Shown piece after piece: positions 1-8,174 of a stretch of DNA of 53,436 nt (positions are counted from its first letter, which is position 1; the number at the start of each line of letters is the position of its first letter). Origin of the DNA: Candidatus Metaruminococcus caecorum (GTDB lineage: Bacteria; Bacillota; Clostridia; Oscillospirales; Ruminococcaceae). The stretch lies in the NCBI GenBank assembly GCA_904420045.1, contig CAJFTY010000039.1, positions 1 through 53,436 of the forward strand, written 5' to 3'. A model generated the notes under the pieces. That model had not been told where the DNA came from. It saw only the letters and a program-made list of their open reading frames with translations, and searched no databases. The position numbers and the translations under genes are program-made.

Positions 1-107
1 AATATTTTCAGAAATCATTATAGTATATACGACCACATGACTAAAGTCAAGAATTTTTTTAATTGTAATTTGTAAGAAAATTAGCTTTTCAAACACGAAT
101 AAGATTT

Positions 108-139
108 AAAAGGCTCCAGCCGTTTGGCTGGAGCCTTTT
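108..139. terminator. Bidirectional hairpin terminator
   Basis: A perfect inverted repeat (AAAAGGCTCCAGCC, short loop, GGCTGGAGCCTTTT) sits about 10 bases beyond the stop of the minus-strand GH76 gene. On the minus strand the stem ends in a T run, as expected for an intrinsic terminator; A/T tracts on both sides mean it could also stop plus-strand transcripts. Positions 1-107 are AT-rich and hold no gene I can support. Confidence 0.8.
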
Positions 140-149
140 AAACAACTTC

Positions 150-1295
150 TTACTTCTCTTTGACTTCGCTTTCAAAAATTGAAAGCAGGGCGTACATCTC
201 CACATTGGAGGAATGATCCAACGCTTCTTTATAAGTATCCTTGGGCACATCCTCCCGCCAGCCCCGGAGCCAGTCCACCGGCAGAAAACCGTCTTTCAGG
301 TAATGCTCATAGGCGTAGTCCATGGCCGTTTGATAGGCGGAAATATAGGTAAGCGCCTCCTCCTTGGCGTAGGGGTACAGGTCGATATAGCCCTTGAGCA
401 GGATGCAGTTGAACCAGATGGTGGTGGACACCGGCCACTCCACATACCCTTCCTTGACGGTCTTGTCCCCGAAGTAATCGTACGCGCCCTTCGCGCAGGA
501 CAGCGCCTCGTCCAGGTATTTCTGCTCCCCGGTGACCCCGTACAGCGCCGCCGCCCCCGAGATCATCGTGCCGGTGTTGTAGGTGTAAAACCCGGTTCCG
601 GAAGGATCGCCCTCCACCCAGGTGCCGTCGGGCTGCTGCTTGGCGCAGATCAAATCCTCATAGATGTTGAGCTTCTGGTCTTTGAGGTTGTGAACCGAGA
701 ATTCATAGATCTTTTTCGCCCAGACTAGGTAATCCTCCTTGCCGGTGTGCTTGTAAAGATCCACCAGAGGTTTGATTAAGGGATTGTTGGAACAGCTGTG
801 CCGGGCGTGCTTGCGGGAATCCCAGTACATGCCGCCCAAAGGCTCAAACCAGGCCTCCCGGATCAAAAAGTCGGTTAAGTACTCCGCTTTTTCGAGATGC
901 CGCTTGTCCCCGGTGATTTCATACGCCCGCAGGAAGTTGATAATCAGCCACTCGTTGTCGTCAAAGGCAAGCCCTGGATCGGTGGCCCCCCTGGGCGTTT
1001 CTCCCCGGTTGACCACATAGCCCCACAGCTTGCCGTCTTTTAAGTAGCCGTAGTACTCCAAACCCTTGATCACGGTCTCCATCAAGGGAATGTTGTCAGG
1101 ATCCAAATAGGCAAGCTTGTCGGTCATCTCCATCAGACCGATATACTCCCAGCAGGAGGCCAGCTTTTTCTCCCCCGGTGAGTGGAACAAAAGCTCCTGG
1201 CTCAAGGGGTTGTAAAACTCATGAAAGTAGGCGGCTCCCAGCTCCATCGCCCGCTCTTTGTTGCGCCGGGCCAGCGCAAGATTCTGCTCGTCCAT
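150..1295 (-). CDS. Glycoside hydrolase family 76-like protein (putative alpha-1,6-mannanase)
   Basis: 381 residues with the repeated helix pattern of an (alpha/alpha)6 barrel. The family signature is an adjacent Asp pair in the context FDDNEW (about residues 111-116), the position of the catalytic aspartates in GH76 endo-alpha-1,6-mannanases. Further GH76-like segments are LRAYEITGDKRHLEKAEYL, NPLIKPLVDLYKHTG, WAKKIYEF and TYNTGTMISGAAALYGVTG. There is no signal peptide or membrane segment, so it should act in the cytoplasm on short imported oligosaccharides rather than on polymer. The ATG has an AAAGGA about ten bases upstream. It lies 137 bases downstream of the alcohol dehydrogenase gene and may be its own unit. 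Substrate is inferred from family only; other (alpha/alpha)6 barrel families are the main alternative. Confidence 0.75.
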   Translation of the reverse strand: MDEQNLALARRNKERAMELGAAYFHEFYNPLSQELLFHSPGEKKLASCWEYIGLMEMTDKLAYLDPDNIPLMETVIKGLEYYGYLKDGKLWGYVVNRGETPRGATDPGLAFDDNEWLIINFLRAYEITGDKRHLEKAEYLTDFLIREAWFEPLGGMYWDSRKHARHSCSNNPLIKPLVDLYKHTGKEDYLVWAKKIYEFSVHNLKDQKLNIYEDLICAKQQPDGTWVEGDPSGTGFYTYNTGTMISGAAALYGVTGEQKYLDEALSCAKGAYDYFGDKTVKEGYVEWPVSTTIWFNCILLKGYIDLYPYAKEEALTYISAYQTAMDYAYEHYLKDGFLPVDWLRGWREDVPKDTYKEALDHSSNVEMYALLSIFESEVKEK

Positions 1296-1432
1296 TCATC
1301 TGCAATCCTTTCTGATTGTGTTTGCCCCCTCTTGGAAGTGTTTGCCCGCAGGAAACCCCGGACAACCTTTTCTATCTGCAACCCCGGCGGCGCGCTTTCT
1401 CTTTTTGCGCCGCGCGGAAGCTTTTCCAACCA

Positions 1433-2608
1433 CTACAACGCCAGCTTGTAGATTTCGTAGACATCGTCCCGGGTGAGCTTTTTGAAATGCCCCACCGTTT
1501 TGTCCGGCTTATCGCACACGCACCGGTCGGCCAACTTACCAATCACATCCTCCCCGATACCGATCTCCGACAGGCGGATAGGGAGGCCGATGCTCTGGTA
1601 AAACCGCTCCAGCCGGGCGATTCCCTCGAAAATTACCCCGTCGATGTCCTGAGCGTCGGAGATGGATACGTCGAACATCCGCACGGCGAACTGCACAAAC
1701 CGGTCCCGGTTTTCCTGATACACATATTTCATCCACGCTGGGAACACGATGGCGAGCCCCGCGCCGTGGGCCACATCCACCTGGGCGGAGAGTTCGTGCT
1801 CAATGGCGTGGGAACCCCAATCCCCGATCCGGCCGGTGTTTAACAGATTGTTGTGAGCGATGCTCCCCGCCCACATCACCTCCGCCCGGGCGTTGTAGTC
1901 GTCGTTGTTGGCGATAGCCCAGGGCGCGTTGTTCAGAATGGTTTTAAAGTCCGCCTCGATCAGCCGGTCGGTCAGATCGGTGTGGCTTACCTGGGTGAAG
2001 AACCGCTCCATCAGATGAGCCAGAATATCCGATGCACCGCAGGCGGTCTGGTAGTTGGGCAGCGAAAAGGTGTTCACCGGGTTTAGCACCGAACATTTCG
2101 GAATAATCAACTCGGTGGAAAATCCCCGTTTGAGCTGTTCCTCCTCGTTGGTGATGACCATAGAGTCGCTGCTCTCGCTCCCCGCCGCAGGGATGGTGAG
2201 CACTGTGACCACTGGCAGTGCGGTTTGAGGCTGCGCCTTCCCTGCAAAAAAGTCCCACACATCTCCCTGGTAGGGCACTCCCACCGCGATGGCCTTGGCG
2301 GAGTCGATGACGCTGCCGCCGCCCACTGCCAGCAAAACGTCCACTCCCTGCTCCCGGCAGAGCTTGACACCCTCCCGCACCAGGGACAGACGGGGATTGG
2401 GCTTGACACCCCCCAGTTCGATGTAAGAGATCCCCGCCTCTTTCAGCGCCTTGGTGACCTTGTGGTACACGCCGTTTTGAAATATGCTCCCGCCGCCGTA
2501 GTGGAGCAACACCTTTTTGCCGTATTTCTGAATCTCACGGGCCAGCTCCGGCTCGGTTCCTCGGCCGAAGATGATTTTAGCCGGGTTATAGTATGTAAAA
2601 TTAATCAT
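1433..2608 (-). CDS. Iron-containing alcohol dehydrogenase (NAD(P)H-dependent butanol dehydrogenase type)
   Basis: 391 residues, the usual length for the YugJ/BdhA/YqhD branch of type III alcohol dehydrogenases, which reduce aldehydes to alcohols with NAD(P)H during fermentation. The N-terminal Rossmann-like half carries the GGGS nucleotide loop (LLAVGGGSVIDSAKAIA, about residues 91-107). The C-terminal helical half carries the metal ligands: DILAHLMERF (Asp and His), HAIEHELSA and DVAHGAGLAIVFPAW. The start ATG is preceded by AAAAAGGAG. The substrate cannot be read from the sequence; a role in disposing of reducing equivalents is inferred. Confidence 0.93.
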   Translation of the reverse strand: MINFTYYNPAKIIFGRGTEPELAREIQKYGKKVLLHYGGGSIFQNGVYHKVTKALKEAGISYIELGGVKPNPRLSLVREGVKLCREQGVDVLLAVGGGSVIDSAKAIAVGVPYQGDVWDFFAGKAQPQTALPVVTVLTIPAAGSESSDSMVITNEEEQLKRGFSTELIIPKCSVLNPVNTFSLPNYQTACGASDILAHLMERFFTQVSHTDLTDRLIEADFKTILNNAPWAIANNDDYNARAEVMWAGSIAHNNLLNTGRIGDWGSHAIEHELSAQVDVAHGAGLAIVFPAWMKYVYQENRDRFVQFAVRMFDVSISDAQDIDGVIFEGIARLERFYQSIGLPIRLSEIGIGEDVIGKLADRCVCDKPDKTVGHFKKLTRDDVYEIYKLAL

Positions 2609-2746
2609 GGGACAAAACTCCTTTTTTCACTCCTGCTGCCGCATCCGCCATCTAAATCCACTTTTCATGCCGGCGGGCGCATCCAGATTCTATTGTAGCA
2701 GAACCTCCTGTAAAAAGAAAGGCGAATTTGACACTCTGGCAAAAAG

Positions 2747-2796
2747 AAAACGGTCAAAAGACGGAAAGCACCAGTGTTCCGTCTTTTGACCGTTTT
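2747..2796 (-). terminator. Intrinsic terminator of the ABC transporter operon
   Basis: A 20 bp perfect stem (AAAACGGTCAAAAGACGGAA and its complement) around a 10-base loop lies directly downstream of the ABC ATPase stop codon on the minus strand and ends in a T-rich 3' arm. Confidence 0.85.
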
Positions 2797-2815
2797 GTAA
2801 GATCCTTATTTGGGG

Positions 2816-3481
2816 TTACGATGCCGAGGCGCCCCGCAGGGGAGCCAGCTCAAACACCGCGTCCGCGCTCTGCGCCACCGCTGGGGAGTGGGTGACGATG
2901 ATCACGCACTTGTCCTCCTGAGCGGCCAGACGTTTAAAGATGTCGATGATCTCATCCTGGGTGCCCATGTCCAGGTTGCCGGTGGGCTCATCGGCCAGAA
3001 TGATGTCCGGCTCGTAGGACAGCGCCCGGGCGATGGCCACCCGCTGCTGTTCTCCGCCGGAGAGCTTGAGCACCCGGCGGCCCGCCTTGTCCTCCGTGAG
3101 CCCCACCTTGGCCAGCAGTTCCAACGCGGTTTTCTTTTTATCCTTGAGCTTTTTGCCTGAGATGTCCATGGACAGTACCACGTTTTCCACCGCAGTCATG
3201 TGGGGCAGCAGGTTAAAGCTCTGGAATACCACGCCCACATCCCGGCTTCGGAACCGGTAGCGGTCAATTTTGCTCAGGTCTTTGTCCTGAAACCATATTT
3301 TTCCCGAAGTGGCAGTGGTCAACCCGGACAGCAGGGACAAAAGGGTGGTCTTGCCCGCCCCGGATTTGCCCACGATGGCGTACACTGTGCCTTTTTCGAA
3401 CTCATAGTCGATGCCGTCCAGCACCATGGTCTTTTTATTGTCATAGGAATATCCCAGGTGATCCAGTTTTAATACACTCAT
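2816..3481 (-). CDS. ABC transporter ATP-binding protein (MacB/LolD type)
   Basis: 221 residues, a complete single nucleotide-binding domain. Walker A is GKSGAGKTTL (about residue 38), the Q-loop is VFQSFNLLPHMTAVENV, the signature is LSGGEQQRVAIARAL, Walker B is DIILADEPTGNLD and the switch His is in VIIVTHS. The 'EPTGNLD' form and the length place it with ATPases that drive FtsX/MacB-type mechanotransmission permeases, not classical importers. It follows the permease gene after a 24-base gap, so both should be made from one transcript and form one complex. Such pairs export peptides or toxins or work in envelope maintenance; the cargo is unknown. Confidence 0.95.
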   Translation of the reverse strand: MSVLKLDHLGYSYDNKKTMVLDGIDYEFEKGTVYAIVGKSGAGKTTLLSLLSGLTTATSGKIWFQDKDLSKIDRYRFRSRDVGVVFQSFNLLPHMTAVENVVLSMDISGKKLKDKKKTALELLAKVGLTEDKAGRRVLKLSGGEQQRVAIARALSYEPDIILADEPTGNLDMGTQDEIIDIFKRLAAQEDKCVIIVTHSPAVAQSADAVFELAPLRGASAS

Positions 3482-3505
3482 TGCAAACGCTTCCTTTCTT
3501 TGACC

Positions 3506-5170
3506 CTATGAACGGTTGGAAAGAATTTTTAACGGCTCGTACCGCAGGATAAACACCACTGCCGCGCAGCTGGACAGCAGGGTCAGCAGCACGCCGATCC
3601 CCATAAGCTCCATCACCACGGTGAAGTCGGTGCTGGCGTTGATCTCACTGACATAGTTCGTCACCTGGGCGCCGAACAGACTGCCAAAACCGCCTTCGCT
3701 GAAATCTCCAAAATCGCCGCCGGGAGCCTGGGGAGCACCTCCTCCCTGACCGACATCATCGGGAATACCAAAGTTTTCGTTGCGCTGCTGGGTCTGATTC
3801 TGCTGGGAGGAAACCTGGCTGGACAACAGCTGGTTTGCAATGGGGGCGGAGCTTACAGCTCCGGCCGCTGTTCCCACCAGGATGGCGATAAAGGTGACGA
3901 TAAACAGCTCCAGCACGAACTGGAGGGCCACCTTGCCCTTTTTCATCCCGATGGCGGTGAGCACGCCCACCTCGTACTTGCGCTCCCGGATATTAAAGAT
4001 GTTAAACACCACCAGGATCACGGCGCCGATGGCCAGCACGATTACAAAAAAGTAAAAGGAAAATTTGCTCAGGTTTTCCAAGGGCAGCAGGCTCTGTTCA
4101 TAGGCGGTCACGTCGGAGGAGGACACGGTGTATTCCTCTGACAGCCCCATGTCCCTTACATCCTGCTCAAAGGCCTCGTAGCTTTCCATATCCTTGAGGA
4201 TATAGGTGCCGGACACCTGGCTGCGCAGCGCTGTCGTACGCACCATGCCGGTTTCGGAATCGGTTTCGCTGTCGGCGTTTTTCTCCGACTGGTCGGTGAC
4301 CGCCTTGAGGGTGTTATAACTCATGTAAATCTGATTGGCCGGGTCGCTTGCCGTGGAAAACCGCATCATGCCCCCGCCCTGCCCGCTGTCTGTGCTGGTG
4401 GTTTCATAGATCCCCACCACTTTGAACGCGAACGTTTCGTCCTCGTCATTGGGGTTTGCCAGGGTGATGGAATCCCCCACCTCCAGTTCGTTCAGGGTGG
4501 CGAGCTCTTCGCTGATGATACAGACCTTCTCGGAGGTGTCCTCGTCAAACACCGTTCCATCGGTGATCTTGCTGGTGCCATCCACAAAGCTCGTCATTGC
4601 CTCGTGAGAGCTATAGCCCGTCACGGTAAAGTCCCCCTGGGAACCCATGCCCCCAGGCGGCGACAACTTTCCGCCGTCCTGGCCCCCGCCCATGCCGCCG
4701 GGAAATCCCTGCCAGCCGTTTTGTCCCGAAGCGCTTTCTGAGGAAGTCCCGGAAGACGTGTCCTCGCTGCTTCCTCCGGTGGTGTCCACCGCTTCCAGTT
4801 CACCCGAGGCATCCATAGAGCTCTGCAGGGTGTAGGTGAATCCTTCCAAATAGGAGGACTGCGCGTATTTTTGCAGCTCCTCCAGACTGAGTTCCTCCAT
4901 GCCCTGCATAGCCTCCAGCATCTGGGAACGTCCGCCGCTGGCCGTGTCGGTGGAGTTTTTGGCCTTTTCCATCATGGCCTGGCGGTTCACGGAAATCTGC
5001 GCGGTGATTTGCAGGGAGTCAAGCCCCGAGGTTTTTGCCTTGTCCGCCGCCCGCTGAATGCTCAAAGCGATGCAGCTGGACATGGCGATCACCACCACGA
5101 TGATCCCGATCAGGATGTTTCTTCCCTTGCTCCTGGAAATGCTTTTCCAGGCGTTCTTCAAAATGTACAT
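3506..5170 (-). CDS. MacB/FtsX-like ABC transporter permease with glycine-rich extracellular insertions
   Basis: 554 residues. A single N-terminal membrane segment (GRNILIGIIVVVIAMSSCIALS) leads into a large extracellular MacB_PCD-type domain, followed by three C-terminal membrane segments (about residues 370-395, 418-440 and 525-545), the FtsX/MacB layout. Unusual are two low-complexity stretches in the outside regions: a Ser/Gly/Gln/Met-rich one near residues 130-180 with repeated PGGMG motifs, and an Asn/Gln/Gly-rich one near 445-500 between the first and second C-terminal membrane segments. These make the protein longer than a typical permease and may form flexible or wall-spanning linkers. 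First gene of a two-gene operon with its ATPase. Substrate unknown. Confidence 0.88.
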   Translation of the reverse strand: MYILKNAWKSISRSKGRNILIGIIVVVIAMSSCIALSIQRAADKAKTSGLDSLQITAQISVNRQAMMEKAKNSTDTASGGRSQMLEAMQGMEELSLEELQKYAQSSYLEGFTYTLQSSMDASGELEAVDTTGGSSEDTSSGTSSESASGQNGWQGFPGGMGGGQDGGKLSPPGGMGSQGDFTVTGYSSHEAMTSFVDGTSKITDGTVFDEDTSEKVCIISEELATLNELEVGDSITLANPNDEDETFAFKVVGIYETTSTDSGQGGGMMRFSTASDPANQIYMSYNTLKAVTDQSEKNADSETDSETGMVRTTALRSQVSGTYILKDMESYEAFEQDVRDMGLSEEYTVSSSDVTAYEQSLLPLENLSKFSFYFFVIVLAIGAVILVVFNIFNIRERKYEVGVLTAIGMKKGKVALQFVLELFIVTFIAILVGTAAGAVSSAPIANQLLSSQVSSQQNQTQQRNENFGIPDDVGQGGGAPQAPGGDFGDFSEGGFGSLFGAQVTNYVSEINASTDFTVVMELMGIGVLLTLLSSCAAVVFILRYEPLKILSNRS

Positions 5171-5348
5171 CGGATACCCACCATTCTTTTGTTTTTTGGT
5201 ATGGTCTTACCCTACCCCGCCTGTCTGTCGGACGCTTGACTGCTTTCTGAACGTTATGTGAACATCTGTGCATGTCCTTTTTTCAGCATTTTTTTGGCGG
5301 AACAGCGGGTTCAGATTCGAATATAATTGTAAAAATTTCACAAAGCTC

Positions 5349-5378
5349 TTTACAAAACCAGGGAAAACGCGTTATAAT
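5349..5378 (+). promoter_or_regulatory. Sigma-A-type promoter for the transglutaminase-like gene
   Basis: TTTACA (5349-5354) and TATAAT (5373-5378) are separated by 18 bases, giving a leader of roughly 160 bases before the ATG at 5543. The rest of 5171-5542 holds no supported gene; it separates the divergent ABC operon and this gene. I see no clear promoter for the ABC operon in it. Confidence 0.65.
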
Positions 5379-5542
5379 TGTAATCGGTTTGTAATTTCTT
5401 TCGCTTATTTTGTCATAATTTCCCCGTTCAGGCGGGCCCAAAAAGAGGGCGGCTTTCCGTTTGACGGCGGCACAGGAGGGGAAAATCCCCCCATCCCGCA
5501 GAAAGGAAACTTTTCGCACACGCGAAAGGCAAGGTTATTAGG

Positions 5543-6697
5543 ATGAAAAAAGAACAGATTTATCAAAAGGCCGTTCTGTTCGGCCTGGCGCTGGCAATCA
5601 GCGCAGCTCCCTTTGTGGTGGTGGGCAGCGCCCTCGCCGCCAGCTTCGAACCGGTGGAGAGCTCCGCTCCGGCAATTACCGTCGGCGTCTCATCGGAACT
5701 GGCTTCACTGGACCGTTTTTCCGGCGCAGACGTCCTGCACGACGAATCGGTGCCGGCCACCTTCCACACCGAAGCCGCCAAGGAAACCTCCTCCCCGCAG
5801 GGCGAGACAAGCTCCGCTGTGTCGTCTGCCGCTTCTTCCAGCTGGACAGAACAGGCGATGCAGGCTAAAATCATGCGCACCATCCTCCCCTGCTTCAGCC
5901 GCGAAAAGGCCCAGGAGGGCACCAAGGTGATCGAAACCCTGGCCGAAGGTCAAACAGTCACTGCCATGGCGAAAACCAGCACCAATTATATCAAAATCAA
6001 AGAGGGCGGCTACATTTACGCCGACTTTTTAGAGGACGCTCCCAAGGCTTCCGCTTCGTCCAAGGCGGCCTCCAGTTCAAAGCAGTCCTCTGGTTCCAGT
6101 TCCTCCAAGGGGAGCTCTGCGGCCTCCCAGGGGAACAAAGCCCCCTCCAAGCCGGTGGTGCACGACGGCACCGTCCAGGGAATTCTCAATGCCGCGCCCC
6201 TTCATCCCCGCAAAACCGGCTTTTCTTCTTTGGACAATAAGATCCGTAAAATTTTTGACAAGATTTTCACCCCGGACATGGATACCTATTCCAAAGTGAA
6301 AGCCTGCTACGATTATTTAATCAACAACACCACCTATGGCCGGGTTAATTACCCCACCACGGGCTTTGGCAGCATCTCCCCCGAAGGCGGAGATAACTAC
6401 ATTGCCTGGGCGGCCTCCAGCTGCCTGGACAATGGAGTGGCCACCTGCAACCGGTATTCTGCGGCGTTTATCGCCATGGTGCGCACCATCGGCCTGGACG
6501 CCCGGTATGTGGATGGAAAAACCAGCGCGGCCGCCGGCGGTTTTATCGGCCACGTTTGGGTGGAGGTTTACATCGGCGGCACCGCCTACGTGTTCGATCC
6601 TCAGGTGGAGGACAACATCACCGGCAGCGGCACCATTCGATACCAGCGGTTTTGCAAAACCTACAGCCAGGTACCCAATAAATATATTAAATCGTAA
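5543..6697 (+). CDS. Secreted transglutaminase-like (papain-fold) protein with SH3-like segment
   Basis: 384 residues. Residues 1-33 form a signal peptide (KK, hydrophobic core, ASA-type end). About residues 110-160 resemble a bacterial SH3 domain (KVIETLAEGQTVTAMAKTSTNYIKIKEGGYIYADFL). A Ser/Ala/Lys-rich linker follows (about 165-205). The C-terminal 160 residues carry the transglutaminase-like core: the catalytic Cys in GVATCNRYSAAFIAMVRTIG, the His in GHVWVEVY and the Asp in YVFDPQ. In bacteria such secreted proteins usually act as proteases or amidases on the envelope rather than as cross-linkers. It is monocistronic, with its own promoter and terminator. Target unknown; a cell-wall role is suggested by the SH3-like segment. 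Confidence 0.85.
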   Translation: MKKEQIYQKAVLFGLALAISAAPFVVVGSALAASFEPVESSAPAITVGVSSELASLDRFSGADVLHDESVPATFHTEAAKETSSPQGETSSAVSSAASSSWTEQAMQAKIMRTILPCFSREKAQEGTKVIETLAEGQTVTAMAKTSTNYIKIKEGGYIYADFLEDAPKASASSKAASSSKQSSGSSSSKGSSAASQGNKAPSKPVVHDGTVQGILNAAPLHPRKTGFSSLDNKIRKIFDKIFTPDMDTYSKVKACYDYLINNTTYGRVNYPTTGFGSISPEGGDNYIAWAASSCLDNGVATCNRYSAAFIAMVRTIGLDARYVDGKTSAAAGGFIGHVWVEVYIGGTAYVFDPQVEDNITGSGTIRYQRFCKTYSQVPNKYIKS

Positions 6698-6714
6698 TAA
6701 CGACTGCTTTCATA

Positions 6715-6757
6715 CAAAAAACAGGGATACGCCAAAACATGTATCCCTGTTTTTTTG
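6715..6757 (+). terminator. Intrinsic terminator after the transglutaminase-like gene
   Basis: AACAGGGATAC, a 10-base loop, GTATCCCTGTT and a T7 run, starting 18 bases after the stop codon. Confidence 0.9.
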
Positions 6758-6786
6758 TCCCTTTCTCCTTTTTAAGCAAAAAACAC

Positions 6787-6841
6787 TTGACAACATAGAT
6801 CCTTTATGGTATTTTTATCATAAAGTTAGTTAAGACTAACT
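6787..6841 (+). promoter_or_regulatory. Promoter with DtxR-like inverted-repeat operator for the DUF2325 gene
   Basis: TTGACA (6787-6792), a 17-base spacer and TATTTT (6810-6815) make a good promoter. From 6824 to 6841 there is an inverted repeat AGTTAGT-TAAG-ACTAACT that would cover the transcription start, an expected place for a repressor. The TTAG...CTAA halves resemble sites of DtxR/IdeR-family metal-dependent repressors. The promoter and palindrome are seen; the identity of the repressor is inference. Confidence 0.6.
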
Positions 6842-6890
6842 AAGAAAGAGTTTTTTTCTATACGGATCATTCTTGACAGGAGGTATCTTT

Positions 6891-7172
6891 GTGAGCGTTG
6901 TGATCGTGGGAGGACATGACCGCATGGTGTCCCAATATAAACAAATCTGTAAACAGTTTCGATGGAAGCCCAAGGTGTTTACCCAAAACCCCACCCGATT
7001 CAAGGAGCAGATCGGCTGTCCCGATCTGGTCATTCTGTTCACCAGCACCGTGTCCCACAAGATGGTGATCGCGGCGGTACAGCAGGCGGAAAAAAACGGC
7101 GTTCCAATCGCGCGGTCTCATTCCAGCAGCGCTCAGGCTCTCAAAGATATTTTAAGCGCGCACAGCGCGTAA
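6891..7172 (+). CDS. DUF2325 family protein
   Basis: 93 residues when started at the GTG at 6891, which has AGGAGG seven bases upstream (6878-6883); the open frame extends to a TTG at 6873 but that would put the ribosome site inside the gene. The protein is MSVVIVGGHDRM..., a short Rossmann-like fold with the VIVGGHDRM, PDLVILFTSTVSH and NGVPIARSHSSS blocks typical of DUF2325. Biochemical function is not established for the family; the C-terminal Ser/His cluster and the metal-type operator upstream suggest a link to metal or redox balance. Its stop codon runs directly into the terminator. Confidence 0.85.
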   Translation: MSVVIVGGHDRMVSQYKQICKQFRWKPKVFTQNPTRFKEQIGCPDLVILFTSTVSHKMVIAAVQQAEKNGVPIARSHSSSAQALKDILSAHSA

Positions 7173-7210
7173 AAAACACTCCGGTGGAAAAGGCCCGCCG
7201 GAGTGTTTTT
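7171..7210 (+). terminator. Intrinsic terminator after the DUF2325 gene
   Basis: AACACTCCGG, a loop, CCGGAGTGTT and a T run, beginning at the stop codon of the DUF2325 gene. Confidence 0.88.
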
Positions 7211-7228
7211 CCCTTTGCTTGTTCTGAA

Positions 7229-7257
7229 TTGACAAAAACGACGAAATCGAATAGGAT
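7229..7257 (+). promoter_or_regulatory. Promoter of the small conserved protein gene
   Basis: TTGACA (7229-7234), a 17-base spacer and TAGGAT (7252-7257), about 70 bases upstream of the ATG at 7328, which itself has AAAGGAGG in front. Confidence 0.7.
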
Positions 7258-7327
7258 GATAAGCAAGCGGACAACCTCGGTTGCCGCCCATTTGCAACCA
7301 TCATCTTGTTTAAAGGAGGAATCTTGA

Positions 7328-7681
7328 ATGGAAAAAGAGACACTGGCGTTTGTAAAAGAAAAAGCCCGGGAACTGATTCAATCTCCAACCTGCTGCGCGG
7401 AAGGAAAAGCGGTAGCGGCGGAATGGTTGGATGCGGTCGGGACGGAACACGAAGCTGCGAAAACCGAACGGTTGGCCGAGGAATTAAAAGCGGATATTAT
7501 GCCGATTGAACAGTTGATCGGCTTTGCGGGCTCCGAGGCCGGCATGCAGTATTTCGGCGCAGATACGGCAAAAAATATTGTGGCCCACGCTGAGGAGATC
7601 AAGGCGGCCGGTGCGCGGTACTGCGACTGCCCGGCGTGTGCGGCGGCGGAGGCGATTCTCAAAAAGCTGGGGATGTTGTAA
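7328..7681 (+). CDS. Small conserved Clostridia protein (relatives are labelled 'molecular chaperone Hsp90')
   Basis: 117 residues, soluble and helical. It ends in a conserved block AGARYCDCPACAAAEAILKKLG with three close cysteines (CDCPAC) and has an earlier Cys pair (SPTCCAEGKA, about residues 19-25). Similar small proteins in Ruminococcaceae databases are often named 'Hsp90', but there is no GHKL ATPase domain here and the label should not be taken as function. The clustered cysteines suggest metal binding or redox sensing; this is inference. It has its own promoter and a strong RBS (AAAGGAGGAATCTTGAATG), so it is likely well expressed as a single gene. Confidence 0.8.
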   Translation: MEKETLAFVKEKARELIQSPTCCAEGKAVAAEWLDAVGTEHEAAKTERLAEELKADIMPIEQLIGFAGSEAGMQYFGADTAKNIVAHAEEIKAAGARYCDCPACAAAEAILKKLGML

Positions 7682-7719
7682 GACCTGCCAACATGTGTTT
7701 TTTTCCCTCAAGCATCAGA

Positions 7720-7751
7720 CAACGGCCGTCCGGAATTCCGGACGGCCGTTG
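7720..7751. repeat. Perfect 32-base palindrome
   Basis: CAACGGCCGTCCGGAATT and its exact mirror, centred on GAATTC, lie 39 bases after the preceding stop codon. It would fold into a very GC-rich 14 bp stem with an AATT loop, but no T run follows on either strand. It may be a transcript-end stabiliser or factor-dependent terminator. Confidence 0.6.
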
Positions 7752-7811
7752 CGTGCCTCTCTCCCTCCTTAAGGCACCGCCGTCCAGGGGGGCTTTTGAC
7801 AATTTCCCTAA

Positions 7812-8129
7812 AAATCGTTTTATACAAGGCGTTTGTTCGTTGGCATCAGCGGCATCTGTTTTGCCGCTTCCTGTATCTGCAACCTTTCAAAATTCTCTCT
7901 GGGGCTTGGCGCAGGGATTCCCCTGGGTTTTTACCTGATTCAGATGATGTCCCAGATCTCGGAGGATTTGGACGGCTTAAAGTATGTCACCTTAAACACC
8001 CTGTTCGACCCGGATGCAGTAGTAAAAGGCGACGGGTTTGTCCTGCCCTTCCTGATTTTGGCGGTGGTCGGGCTGATCCTGTACGCTGTGGGGATTCTGG
8101 TGTTTCGAGAAAAAGATCTTCCGCTGTAA
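7812..8129 (+). pseudogene. 3' remnant of an ABC-2 type transporter permease gene
   Basis: About 105 codons remain open between an in-frame stop at 7809 and the TAA at 8127-8129. The translation has the C-terminal features of ABC-2 permeases: a membrane helix (SLGLGAGIPLGFYLIQMMSQ), a short outside loop with GLKYVTLNTLFDPDAVVKG, a last helix (FVLPFLILAVVGLILYAVGILVF) and the end FREKDLPL. Full permeases of this kind are roughly 280-350 residues; the N-terminal two thirds and the partner ATPase are absent. There is no Shine-Dalgarno before any start in this piece. I conclude it is a deletion remnant; the palindrome just upstream marks the likely breakpoint area. Confidence 0.8.
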
Positions 8130-8131
8130 AG

Positions 8132-8174
8132 AAAAAACGAGCCTGGGGAAATTCCCCCAGGCTCGTTTTTTAAG
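8132..8174. terminator. Bidirectional terminator
   Basis: AAAAAACGAGCCTGGGG, a short loop and the complementary arm ending in T6. It is shared by the permease remnant (plus) and the MFS gene (minus), whose stop codon lies within the distal arm. Confidence 0.9.

Noticed and set aside
7328-7681. Naming the 117-residue protein as an Hsp90 chaperone
   Set aside because: It lacks any GHKL ATPase or Hsp90 middle domain; the database label for similar proteins appears to be inherited without support.
7796-8173. 125-codon plus-strand open frame over the permease remnant
   Set aside because: A different frame has the clear ABC-2 permease pattern; this one has no family features and runs into the terminator.
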